This document shows, one piece after another, positions 25,801-40,800 of a stretch of 64,000 nt of DNA (positions are counted from its first letter, which is position 1; every line of letters starts with the position of its first letter). Below the pieces are notes generated by a model. The model was not told the DNA's origin, did not search any database, and was given only the letters and a program-made list of their open reading frames with translations. The position numbers and the translations under genes are program-made. This DNA comes from Rhynchopus euleeides (lineage: Eukaryota; Euglenozoa; Diplonemea; Diplonemida; Diplonemidae): assembly GCA_963210315.1 (NCBI GenBank), contig OY723320.1, positions 62,001 to 126,000 on the forward strand. Reading direction: 5' to 3'.

Positions 25801-28800
25801 ATACAGAATGATCTTGCAACCACCCAGAATGATCTTGCACAAGGCGCAACCATACAGAATGATCTTGCAACCATCCAGAATGATCTTGCACAAGGCACAA
25901 CCACCCAGAAGGATCTTGCACAAGGCACAACCATCCGGAATGATCTTGCAACCATCCAGAATGATCTTGCACAAGGCACAACCATCCAGAATGATCTTGC
26001 ACAAGGCGCAACCACACAGAATGATCTTGCAACCATCCAGAATGATCTTGCACAAGGCACAACCACCCAGAATGATCTTGCACAAGGCACAACCATCCAG
26101 AATGATCTTGCACAAGGCGCAACCATACATAATGATCTTGCAACCATCCAGAATGATCTTGCACAAGGCACAACCACCCAGAATGATCTTGCACAAGGCA
26201 CAACCATCCGGAATGATCTTGCAACCATCCAGAATGATCTTGCACAAGGCACAACCATCCAGAATGATCTTGCACAAGGCACAACCATACAGAATGATCT
26301 TGCAACCACCCAGAATGATCTTGCACAAGGCACAACCATCCAGAATGATCTTGCACAAGGCGCAACCATACAGAATGATCTTGCAACCATCCAGAATAAT
26401 CTTGCACAAGGCACAACCATACAGAATGATCTTGCACAAGGCACAACCATCCGGAATGATCTTGCAACCATCCAGAATGATCTTGCACAAGGCACAACCA
26501 TCCAGAATGATCGTGCACAAGGCACAACCATCCAGAATGATCTTGCACAAGGCACAACCCTCCGGAATGATCTTGCACAAGGCGCAACCATACAGAATGA
26601 TCTTGCAACCATCCAGAATGATCTTGCACAAGGCACAACCATACAGAATGATCTTGCACAAGGCACAACCCTCCGGAATGATCTTGCACAAGGCGCAACC
26701 ATACAGAATGATCTTGCAACCATCCAGAATGATCTTGCACAAGGCACAACCATACAGAATGATCTTGCACAAGGCACAACCATCCGGAATGATCTTGCAA
26801 CCATCCAGAATGATCTTGCACAAGGCACAACCATCCAGAATGATCTTGCACAAGGCACAACCATACAGAATGATCTTGCAACCACCCAGAATGATCTTGC
26901 ACGAGGCACAACCATCCAGAATGATCTTGCACAAGGCGCAACCATACAGAATGATCTTACAACCATCCAGAATGATCTTGCACAAGGCACAACCATACAG
27001 AATGATCTTGCAACCACCCAGAATGATCTTGCACAAGGCACAACCCTCCGGAATGATCTTGCACAAGGCGCAACCATACAGAATGATCTTGCAACCATCC
27101 AGAATGATCTTGCACAAGGCACAACCATACAGAATGATCTTGCACAAGGCACAACCATCCGGAATGATCTTGCAACCATCCAGAATGATCTTGCACAAGG
27201 CACAACCATCCAGAATGATCTTGCACAAGGCACAACCATACAGAATGATCTTGCAACCACCCAGAATGATCTTGCACAAGGCACAACCATCCAGAATGAT
27301 CTTGCACAAGGCACAACCATACAGAATGATCTTGCACAAGGCACAACCATCCAGAATGATCTTGCACAAGGCGCAACCATACAGAATGATCTTGCAACCA
27401 TCCAGAATGATCTTGCACAAGGCACAACCACCCAGAATGATCTTGCACAAGGCACAACCATCCGGAATGATCTTGCAACCATCCAGAATGATCTTGCACA
27501 AGGCACAACCATCCAGAATGATCTTGCACAAGGCACAACCATCCAGAATGATCTTGCACAAGCCACAACCCTCCGGAATGATCCCTCAACCATCCAGAAT
27601 GATCTTGCACAAGGCACAACCATCCGGAATGATCTTGCAACCATCCAGAATGATCTTGCAACCATCCAGAATGATCTTGCAACCATCCAGAATGATTTTG
27701 CACAAGGCACAACCACCCTGAATGATCTTGCACAAGGCACAACCATCCGGAATGATCTTGCAACCATCCAGAATGATCTTGGACAAGTCAAATCCATACA
27801 GAATGATCTTGCAACCATCCAGAATGATCTTGCACAAGGCACAACCACCCAGAATGATCTTGCACAAGGCACAATCATCCGGAATGATCTTGCAACCATC
27901 CAGAATGATCTTGCACAAGGCACAACCATCCAGAATGATCTTGCACAAGGCACAACCATCCGGAATGATCTTGCAACCACCCAGAATGATCTTGCACAAG
28001 GCACAACCATCCGGAATGATCTTGCAACCATCCAGAATGATCTTGCACAAGGCACAACCATACAGAATGATCTTGCACAAGGCACAACCATCCAGAATGA
28101 TCTTGCACAAGGCGCAACCATACAGAATGATCTTGCAACCATCCAGAATGATCTTGCACAAGGCACAACCACCCAGAAGGATCTTGCACAAGGCACAACC
28201 ATCCGGAATGATCTTGCAACCGTCCAGAATGATCTTGCACAAGGCACAACCATCCAGAATGATCTTGCACAAGGCGCAACCACACAGAATGATCTTGCAA
28301 CCATCCAGAATGATCTTGCACAAGGCACAACCATCCAGAATGATCTTGCACAAGGCACAACCATACAGAATGATCTTGCAGAAGGCACAACCATCCGGAA
28401 TGATCTTGCAACCATCCAGAATGATCTTGCACAAGGCACAACCATCCAGAATGATCTTGCACAAGGCACAACCACCCAGAATGATCTTGCACAAGGCACA
28501 ACCATACAGAATGATCTTGCAACCACCCAGAATGATCTTGCACAAGGCGCAACCATACAGAATGATCTTGCAACCATCCAGAATGATCTTGCACAAGGCA
28601 CAACCACCCAGAAGGATCTTGCACAAGGCACAACCATCCGGAATGATCTTGCACAAGGCACAACCATCCAGAATGATCTTGCACAAGGCACAACCATCCA
28701 GAATGATCTTGCACAAGGCACAACCATCCAGAATGATCTTGCACAAGGCGCAACCACACAGAATGATCTTGCAACCATCCAGAATGATCTTGCACAAGGC

Positions 28801-31800
28801 ACAACCACCCAGAATGATCTTGCACAAGGCACAACCATCCAGAATGATCTTGCACAAGGCGCAACCATACAGAATGATCTTGCAACCATCCAGAATGATC
28901 TTGCACAAGGCACAACCACCCAGAATGATCTTGCACAAGGCACAACCATCCGGAATGATCTTGCAACCATCCAGAATGATCTTGCACAAGGCACAACCAT
29001 CCAGAATGATCTTGCACAAGGCACAACCATACAGAATGATCTTGCAACCACCCAGAATGATCTTGCACAAGGCACAACCATCCAGAATGATCTTGCACAA
29101 GGCGCAACCATACAGAATGATCTTGCAACCATCCAGAATGATCTTGCACAAGGCACAACCATACAGAATGATCTTGCACAAGGCACAACCATCCGGAATG
29201 ATCTTGCAACCATCCAGAATGATCTTGCACAAGGCACAACCATCCAGAATGATCGTGCACAAGGCACAACCATCCAGAATGATCTTGCACAAGGCACAAC
29301 CCTCCGGAATGATCTTGCACAAGGCGCAACCATACAGAATGATCTTGCAACCATCCAGAATGATCTTGCACAAGGCACAACCATACAGAATGATCTTGCA
29401 CAAGGCACAACCCTCCGGAATGATCTTGCACAAGGCGCAACCATACAGAATGATCTTGCAACCATCCAGAATGATCTTGCACAAGGCACAACCATACAGA
29501 ATGATCTTGCACAAGGCACAACCATCCGGAATGATCTTGCAACCATCCAGAATGATCTTGCACAAGGCACAACCATCCAGAATGATCTTGCACAAGGCAC
29601 AACCATACAGAATGATCTTGCAACCACCCAGAATGATCTTGCACAAGGCACAACCATCCAGAATGATCTTGCACAAGGCGCAACCATACAGAATGATCTT
29701 ACAACCATCCAGAATGATCTTGCACAAGGCACAACCATACAGAATGATCTTGCAACCACCCAGAATGATCTTGCACAAGGCACAACCATCCAGAATGATC
29801 TTGCACAAGGCGCAACCATACAGAATGATCTTACAACCATCCAGAATGATCTTGCACAAGGCACAACCATCCAGAATGATCGTGCACAAGGCACAACCAT
29901 ACAGAATGATCTTGCAACCACCCAGAATGATCTTGCACAAGGCACAACCATACAGAATGATCTTGCACAAGGCACAACCATCCAGAATGATCTTGCACAA
30001 GGCGCAACCATACAGAATGATCTTGCAACCATCCAGAATGATCTTGCACAAGGCACAACCACCCAGAATGATCTTGCACAAGGCACAACCATCCGGAATG
30101 ATCTTGCAACCATCCAGAATGATCTTGCACAAGGCACAACCATCCAGAATGATCTTGCACAAGGCACAACCATCCAGAATGATCTTGCACAAGGCACAAC
30201 CCTCCGGAATGATCCCTCAACCATCCAGAATGATCTTGCACAAGGCACAACCATCCGGAATGATCTTGCAACCATCCAGAATGATCTTGCAACCATCCAG
30301 AATGATCTTGCAACCATCCAGAATGATTTTGCACAAGGCACAACCACCCTGAATGATCTTGCACAAGGCACAACCATCCGGAATGATCTTGCAACCATCC
30401 AGAATGATCTTGGACAAGTCAAATCCATACAGAATGATCTTGCAACCATCCAGAATGATCTTGCACAAGGCACAACCATCCAGAATGATCTTGGACAAGT
30501 CAAATCCATACAGAATGATCTTGCAACCATCCAGAATGATCTTGCACAAGGCACAACCATCCAGAATGATCTTGCACAAGGCACAACCATGCAGAATGAT
30601 CTTGCAACCACCCAGAATGATCTTGCACAAGGCACAAGCATCCAGAATGATCTTGCACAAGGCGCAACCATACAGAATGATCTTGCAACCATCCAGAATG
30701 ATCTTGCACAAGGCACAACCACCCAGAATGATCTTGCACAAGGCACAACCATCCGGAATGATCTTGAAACCATCCAGAATGATCTTGCACAAGGCACAAC
30801 CATCCAGAATGATCTTGCACAAGGCACAACCATCCAGAATGATCTTGCACAAGGCGCAACCATACAGAATGATCTTGCAACCATCCAGAATGATCTTGCA
30901 CAAGGCACAACCACCCAGAATGATCTTGCACAAGGCACAATCATCCGGAATGATCTTGCAACCATCCAGAATGATCTTGCACAAGGCACAACCATCCAGA
31001 ATGATCTTGCACAAGGCACAACCATACAGAATGATCTTGCAACCACCCAGAATGATCTTGCACAAGGCACAACCATCCAGAATGATCTTGCACAAGGCGC
31101 AACCATACAGAATGATCTTGCAACCATCCAGAATGATCTTGCACAAGGCACAACCATCCAGAATGATCGTGCACAAGGCACAACCATCCAGAATGATCTT
31201 GCACAAGGCACAACCCTCCGGAATGATCTTGCACAAGGCGCAACCATACAGAATGATCTTGCAACCATCCAGAATGATCTTGCACAAGGCACAACCATAC
31301 AGAATGATCTTGCACAAGGCACAACCATCCGGAATGATCTTGCAACCATCCAGAATGATCTTGCACAAGGCACAACCATCCAGAATGATCGTGCACAAGG
31401 CACAACCATCCAGAATGATCTTGCACAAGGCACAACCCTCCGGAATGATCTTGCACAAGGCGCAACCATACAGAATGATCTTGCAACCATCCAGAATGAT
31501 CTTGCACAAGGCACAACCACCCAGAATGATCTTGCACAAGGCACAACCATACAGAATGATCTTGCACAAGGCACAACCATACAGAATGATCTTGCAACCA
31601 CCCAGAATGATCTTGCACAAGGCACAACCATCCAGAATGATCTTGCACAAGGCGCAACCATACAGAATGATCTTGCAACCATCCAGAATGATCTTGCACA
31701 AGGCACAACCATCCAGAATGATCTTGCACAAGGCACAACCATCCGGAATGATCTTGCAAGCATCCAGAATGATCTTGCACAAGGCGCAACCATACAGAAT

Positions 31801-34800
31801 GATCTTGCAACCATCCAGAATGATCTTGCACAAGGCACAACCACCCAGAATGATCTTGCACAAGGCACAACCATCAAGAATGATCTTGCACAAGGCACAA
31901 CCATCCAGAATGATCTTGCACAAGGCACAACCATCAAGAATGATCTTGCACAAGGCACAACCATCCAGAATGATCTTGCACAAGGCACAACCATCCGGAA
32001 TGATCTTGCACAAGGCACAACCACCCAGAATGATCTTGCACAAGGCACAATCATCCGGAATGATCTTGCAACCATCCAGAATGATCTTGCACAAGGCACA
32101 ACCATCCAGAATGATCTTGCACAAGGCACAACCATACAGAATGATCTTGCAACCACCCAGAATGATCTTGCACAAGGCACAACCATCCAGAATGATCTTG
32201 CACAAGGCGCAACCATACAGAATGATCTTGCAACCATCCAGAATGATCTTGCACAAGGCACAACCATACAGAATGATCTTGCACAAGGCACAACCATCCG
32301 GAATGATCTTGCAACCATCCAGAATGATCTTGCACAAGGCACAACCATCCAGAATGATCGTGCACAAGGCACAACCATCCAGAATGATCTTGCACAAGGC
32401 ACAACCCTCCGGAATGATCTTGCACAAGGCGCAACCATACAGAATGATCTTGCAACCATCCAGAATGATCTTGCACAAGGCACAACCACCCAGAATGATC
32501 TTGCACAAGGCACAACCATACAGAATGATCTTGCACAAGGCACAACCATACAGAATGATCTTGCAACCACCCAGAATGATCTTGCACAAGGCACAACCAT
32601 CCAGAATGATCTTGCACAAGGCGCAACCATACAGAATGATGTTGCAACCATCCAAAATGATCTTGCACAAGGTACAACCATACAGAATGATCTTGCACAA
32701 GGCACAACCATCCAGAATGATCTTGCACAAGGCACATCCATCCGGAATGATCTTGCAACCATCCAGAATGATCTTGCACAAGGCGCAACCATACAGAATG
32801 ATCTTGCAACCATCCAGAATGATCTTGCACAAGGCACAACCACCCAGAATGATCTTGCACAAGGCACAACCATCCAGAATGATCTTGCACAAGGCACAAC
32901 CCTCCAGAATGATCTTGCACAAGGCACAACCATCAAGAATGATCTTGCACAAGGCACAACCATCCAGAATGATCTTGCACAAGGCACAACCCTCCGGAAT
33001 GATCCCTCAACCATCCAGAATGATCTTGCACACGGCACAACCATCCGGAATGATCCCTCAACCATCCAGAATGATCTTGCAACCATCCAGAATGATCTTG
33101 CAACCATCCAGAATGATCTTGCACAAGGCACAACCATCCAGAATGATCTTGCACAAGGCGCAACCATACAGAATGATCTTGCAACCATCCAGAATGATCT
33201 TGCACAAGGCACAACCACCCAGAATGATCTTGCACAAGGCACAACCATACAGAATGATCTTGCAACCACCCAGAATGATCTTGCACAAGGCACAACCATC
33301 CAGAATGATCTTGCACAAGGCGCAACCATACAGAATGATCTTGCAACCATCCAGAATGATCTTGCACAAGGCACAACCATACAGAATGATCTTGCAACCA
33401 CCCAGAATGATCTTGCACAAGGCACAACCATCCAGAATGATCTTGCACAAGGCGCAACCATACAGAATGATCTTGCAACCATCCAGAATGATCTTGCACA
33501 AGGCACAACCATACAGAATGATCTTGCACAAGGCACAACCATCCAGAATGATCTTGCACAAGGCACAACCATCCGGAATGATCTTGCAACCATCCAGAAT
33601 GATCTTGCACAAGGCGCAACCATACAGAATGATCTTGCAACCATCCAGAATGATCTTGCACAAGGCACAACCACCCAGAATGATCTTGCACAAGGCACAA
33701 CCATCCAGAATGATCTTGCACAAGGCACAACCCTCCAGAATGATCTTGCACAAGGCACAACCATCAAGAATGATCTTGCACAAGGCACAACCATCCAGAA
33801 TGATCTTGCACAAGGCACAACCCTCCGGAATGATCGCTCAACCATCCAGAATGATCTTGCACACGGCACAACCATCCGGAATGATCCCTCAACCATCCAG
33901 AATGATCTTGCAACCATCCAGAATGATCTTGCAACCATCCAGAATGATCTTGCACAAGGCACAACCATCCGGAATGATCTTGCAACCATCCAGAATGATC
34001 TTGCACAAGGCACAACCATACAGAATGATCTTGCACAAGGCACAACCATACAGAATGATCTTGCAACCACCCAGAATGATCTTGCACAAGGCACAACCAT
34101 CCAGAATGATCTTGCACAAGGCGCAACCATACAGAATGATCTTGCAACCATCCAGAATGATCTTGCACAAGGCACAACCACCCAGAATGATCTTGCACAA
34201 GGCACAACCATACAGAATGATCTTGCAACCACCCAGAATGATCTTGCACAAGGCACAACCATCCAGAATGATCTTGCACAAGGCGCAACCATACAGAATG
34301 ATCTTGCAACCATCCAGAATGATCTTGCAACCATCCAGAATGATCTTGCAACCATCCAGAATGATCTTGCACAAGGCACAACCATCCAGAATGATCTTGC
34401 ACAAGGCGCAACCATACAGAATGATCTTGCAACCATCCAGAATGATCTTGCACAAGGCACAACCATACAGAATGATCTTGCAACCACCCAGAATGATCTT
34501 GCACAAGGCACAACCATCCAGAATGATCTTGCACAAGGCGCAACCATACAGAATGATCTTGCAACCATCCAGAATGATCTTGCACAAGGCACAACCATAC
34601 AGAATGATCTTGCACAAGGCACAACCATCCGGAATGATCTTGCAACCATCCAGAATGATCTTGCACAAGGCACAACCATACAGAATGATCTTGCACAAGG
34701 CACAACCATACAGAATGATCTTGCAACCACCCAGAATGATCTTGCACAAGGCACAACCATCCAGAATGATCTTGCACAAGGCGCAACCATACAGAATGAT

Positions 34801-37800
34801 CTTGCAACCATCCAGAATGATCTTGCACAAGGCACAACCATACAGAATGATCTTGCACAAGGCACAACCATCCAGAATGATCTTGCACAAGGCACAACCA
34901 TCCGGAATGATCTTGCAACCATCCAGAATGATCTTGCACAAGGCGCAACCATACAGAATGATCTTGCAACCATCCAGAATGATCTTGCACAAGGCACAAC
35001 CACCCAGAATGATCTTGCACAAGGCACAACCATCCAGAATGATCTTGCACAAGGCACAACCCTCCAGAATGATCTTGCACAAGGCACAACCATCAAGAAT
35101 GATCTTGCACAAGGCACAACCATCCAGAATGATCTTGCACAAGGCACAACCCTCCGGAATGATCCCTCAACCATCCAGAATGATCTTGCACACGGCACAA
35201 CCATCCGGAATGATCCCTCAACCATCCAGAATGATCTTGCAACCATCCAGAATGATCTTGCAACCATCCAGAATGATCTTGCACAAGGCACAACCATCCA
35301 GAATGATCTTGCACAAGGCGCAACCATACAGAATGATCTTGCAACCATCCAGAATGATCTTGCACAAGGCACAACCACCCAGAATGATCTTGCACAAGGC
35401 ACAACCATACAGAATGATCTTGCAACCACCCAGAATGATCTTGCACAAGGCACAACCACCCAGAATGATCTTGCACAAGGCACAACCATCCAGAATGATC
35501 TTGCACAAGGCGCAACCATACAGAATGATCTTGCAACCATCCAGAATGATCTTGCACAAGGCACAACCATACAGAATGATCTTGCAACCACCCAGAATGA
35601 TCTTGCACAAGGCACAACCATCCAGAATGATCTTGCACAAGGCGCAACCATACAGAATGATCTTGCAACCATACAGAATGATCTTGCACAAGGCACAACC
35701 ATCCGGAATGATCTTGCAACCATCCAGAATGATCTTGCACAAGGCACAACCATCCAGAATGATCGTGCACAAGGCACAACCATCCAGAATGATCTTGCAC
35801 AAGGCACAACCCTCCGGAATGATCTTGCACAAGGCGCAACCATACAGAATGATCTTGCAACCATCCAGAATGATCTTGCACAAGGCACAACCACCCAGAA
35901 TGATCTTGCACAAGGCACAACCATACAGAATGATCTTGCAACCACCCAGAATGATCTTGCACAAGGCACAACCATCCAGAATGATCTTGCACAAGGCACA
36001 ACCATCCAGAATGATCTTGCACAAGGCGCAACCATACAGAATGATCTTGCAACCATCCAGAATGATCTTGCACAAGGCACAACCATCCAGAATGATCTTG
36101 CAACCATCCAGAATGATCTTGCAACCATCCAGAATGATCTTGCACAAGGCACAACCATCCAGAATGATCTTGCACAAGGCGCAACCATACAGAATGATCT
36201 TGCAACCATCCAGAATGATCTTGCACAAGGCACAACCACCCAGAATGATCTTGCACAAGGCACAACCATACAGAATGATCTTGCAACCACCCAGAATGAT
36301 CTTGCACAAGGCACAACCATCCAGAATGATCTTGCACAAGGCACAACCATCCAGAATGATCTTGCACAAGGCGCAACCATACAGAATGATCTTGCAACCA
36401 TCCAGAATGATCTTGCACAAGGCACAACCATCCAGAAGGATCTTGCACAAGGCACAACCATCCGGAATGATCTTGCAACCATCCAGAATGATCTTGCACA
36501 AGGCACAACCATCCAGAATGATCTTGCACAAGGCGCAACCACACAGAATGATCTTGCAACCATCCAGAATGATCTTGCACAAGGCACAACCATCCAGAAT
36601 GATCTTGCACAAGGCACAACCATACAGAATGATCTTGCAGAAGGCACAACCATCCGGAATGATCTTGCAACCATCCAGAATGATCTTGCACAAGGCACAA
36701 CCATCCAGAATGATCTTGCACAAGGCACAACCACCCAGAATGATCTTGCACAAGGCACAACCATACAGAATGATCTTGCAACCACCCAGAATGATCTTGC
36801 ACAAGGCACAACCATCCAGAATGATCTTGCACAAGGCACAACCATACAGAATGATCTTGCAACCACCCAGAATGATCTTGCACAAGGCACAACCATCCAG
36901 AATGATCTTGCACAAGGCGCAACCATACAGAATGATCTTGCAACCATCCAGAACGATCTTGCACAAGGCACAACCATACAGAATGATCTTGCACAAGGCA
37001 CAACCATCCGGAATGATCTTGCAACCATCCAGAATGATCTTGCACAAGGCACAACCATCCAGAATGATCGTGCACAAGGCACAACCATCCAGAATGATCT
37101 TGCACAAGGCACAACCCTCCGGAATGATCTTGCACAAGGCGCAACCATACAGAATGATCTTGCAACCATCCAGAATGATCTTGCACAAGGCACAACCACC
37201 CAGAATGATCTTGCACAAGGCACAACCATACAGAATGATCTTGCACAAGGCACAACCATACAGAATGATCTTGCAACCACCCAGAATGATCTTGCACAAG
37301 GCACAACCATCCAGAATGATCTTGCACAAGGCGCAACCATACAGAATGATCTTGCAACCATCCAAAATGATCTTGCACAAGGTACAACCATACAGAATGA
37401 TCTTGCACAAGGCACAACCATCCAGAATGATCTTGCACAAGGCACATCCATCCGGAATGATCTTGCAACCATCCAGAATGATCTTGCACAAGGCGCAACC
37501 ATACAGAATGATCTTGCAACCATCCAGAATGATCTTGCACAAGGCACAACCACCCAGAATGATCTTGCACAAGGCACAACCATCCAGAATGATCTTGCAC
37601 AAGGCACAACCCTCCAGAATGATCTTGCACAAGGCACAACCATCAAGAATGATCTTGCACAAGGCACAACCATCCAGAATGATCTTGCACAAGGCACAAC
37701 CCTCCGGAATGATCCCTCAACCATCCAGAATGATCTTGCACACGGCACAACCATCCGGAATGATCCCTCAACCATCCAGAATGATCTTGCAACCATCCAG

Positions 37801-40800
37801 AATGATCTTGCAACCATCCAGAATGATCTTGCACAAGGCACAACCATCCAGAATGATCTTGCACAAGGCGCAACCATACAGAATGATCTTGCAACCATCC
37901 AGAATGATCTTGCACAAGGCACAACCACCCAGAATGATCTTGCACAAGGCACAACCATACAGAATGATCTTGCAACCACCCAGAATGATCTTGCACAAGG
38001 CACAACCATCCAGAATGATCTTGCACAAGGCGCAACCATACAGAATGATCTTGCAACCATCCAGAATGATCTTGCACAAGGCACAACCATACAGAATGAT
38101 CTTGCAACCACCCAGAATGATCTTGCACAAGGCACAACCATCCAGAATGATCTTGCACAAGGCGCAACCATACAGAATGATCTTGCAACCATCCAGAATG
38201 ATCTTGCACAAGGCACAACCATACAGAATGATCTTGCACAAGGCACAACCATCCAGAATGATCTTGCACAAGGCACAACCATCCGGAATGATCTTGCAAC
38301 CATCCAGAATGATCTTGCACAAGGCGCAACCATACAGAATGATCTTGCAACCATCCAGAATGATCTTGCACAAGGCACAACCACCCAGAATGATCTTGCA
38401 CAAGGCACAACCATCCAGAATGATCTTGCACAAGGCACAACCCTCCAGAATGATCTTGCACAAGGCACAACCATCAAGAATGATCTTGCACAAGGCACAA
38501 CCATCCAGAATGATCTTGCACAAGGCACAACCCTCCGGAATGATCGCTCAACCATCCAGAATGATCTTGCACACGGCACAACCATCCGGAATGATCCCTC
38601 AACCATCCAGAATGATCTTGCAACCATCCAGAATGATCTTGCAACCATCCAGAATGATCTTGCACAAGGCACAACCATCCAGAATGACCTTGCACAAGGC
38701 GCAACCATACAGAATGATCTTGCAACCATCCAGAATGATCTTGCACAAGGCACAACCACCCAGAATGATCTTGCACAAGGCACAACCATACAGAATGATC
38801 TTGCAACCACCCAGAATGATCTTGCACAAGGCACAACCATCCAGAATGATCTTGCACAAGGCGCAACCATACAGAATGATCTTGCAACCATCCAGAATGA
38901 TCTTGCAACCATCCAGAATGATCTTGCAACCATCCAGAATGATCTTGCACAAGGCACAACCATCCAGAATGATCTTGCACAAGGCGCAACCATACAGAAT
39001 GATCTTGCAACCATCCAGAATGATCTTGCACAAGGCACAACCATACAGAATGATCTTGCAACCACCCAGAATGATCTTGCACAAGGCACAACCATCCAGA
39101 ATGATCTTGCACAAGGCGCAACCATACAGAATGATCTTGCAACCATCCAGAATGATCTTGCACAAGGCACAACCATACAGAATGATCTTGCACAAGGCAC
39201 AACCATCCGGAATGATCTTGCAACCATCCAGAATGATCTTGCACAAGGCACAACCATACAGAATGATCTTGCAGAAGGCACAACCATACAGAATGATCTT
39301 GCAACCACCCAGAATGATCTTGCACAAGGCACAACCATCCAGAATGATCTTGCACAAGGCGCAACCATACAGAATGATCTTGCAACCATCCAGAATGATC
39401 TTGCACAAGGCACAACCATACAGAATGATCTTGCACAAGGCACAACCATCCAGAATGATCTTGCACAAGGCACAACCATCCGGAATGATCTTGCAACCAT
39501 CCAGAATGATCTTGCACAAGGCGCAACCATACAGAATGATCTTGCAACCATCCAGAATGATCTTGCACAAGGCACAACCACCCAGAATGATCTTGCACAA
39601 GGCACAACCATCCAGAATGATCTTGCACAAGGCACAACCCTCCAGAATGATCTTGCACAAGGCACAACCATCAAGAATGATCTTGCACAAGGCACAACCA
39701 TCCAGAATGATCTTGCACAAGGCACAACCCTCCGGAATGATCCCTCAACCATCCAGAATGATCTTGCACACGGCACAACCATCCGGAATGATCCCTCAAC
39801 CATCCAGAATGATCTTGCAACCATCCAGAATGATCTTGCAACCATCCAGAATGATCTTGCACAAGGCACAACCATCCAGAATGATCTTGCACAAGGCGCA
39901 ACCATACAGAATGATCTTGCAACCATCCAGAATGATCTTGCACAAGGCACAACCACCCAGAATGATCTTGCACAAGGCACAACCATACAGAATGATCTTG
40001 CAACCACCCAGAATGATCTTGCACAAGGCACAACCACCCAGAATGATCTTGCACAAGGCACAACCATCCAGAATGATCTTGCACAAGGCGCAACCATACA
40101 GAATGATCTTGCAACCATCCAGAATGATCTTGCACAAGGCACAACCATACAGAATGATCTTGCAACCACCCAGAATGATCTTGCACAAGGCACAACCATC
40201 CAGAATGATCTTGCACAAGGCGCAACCATACAGAATGATCTTGCAACCATACAGAATGATCTTGCACAAGGCACAACCATCCGGAATGATCTTGCAACCA
40301 TCCAGAATGATCTTGCACAAGGCACAACCATCCAGAATGATCGTGCACAAGGCACAACCATCCAGAATGATCTTGCACAAGGCACAACCCTCCGGAATGA
40401 TCTTGCACAAGGCGCAACCATACAGAATGATCTTGCAACCATCCAGAATGATCTTGCACAAGGCACAACCACCCAGAATGATCTTGCACAAGGCACAACC
40501 ATACAGAATGATCTTGCAACCACCCAGAATGATCTTGCACAAGGCACAACCATCCAGAATGATCTTGCACAAGGCACAACCATCCAGAATGATCTTGCAC
40601 AAGGCGCAACCATACAGAATGATCTTGCAACCATCCAGAATGATCTTGCACAAGGCACAACCATCCAGAATGATCTTGCAACCATCCAGAATGATCTTGC
40701 AACCATCCAGAATGATCTTGCACAAGGCACAACCATCCAGAATGATCTTGCACAAGGCGCAACCATACAGAATGATCTTGCAACCATCCAGAATGATCTT

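Noticed and set aside
3356..26941. Minus-strand frame of about 7,860 codons reading VQDHSGW then ARSFWMV
   Set aside because: It changes repeat phase at the 2-bp deletion, has an implausible Trp/Cys/His composition, and is expected because the unit length is a multiple of three.
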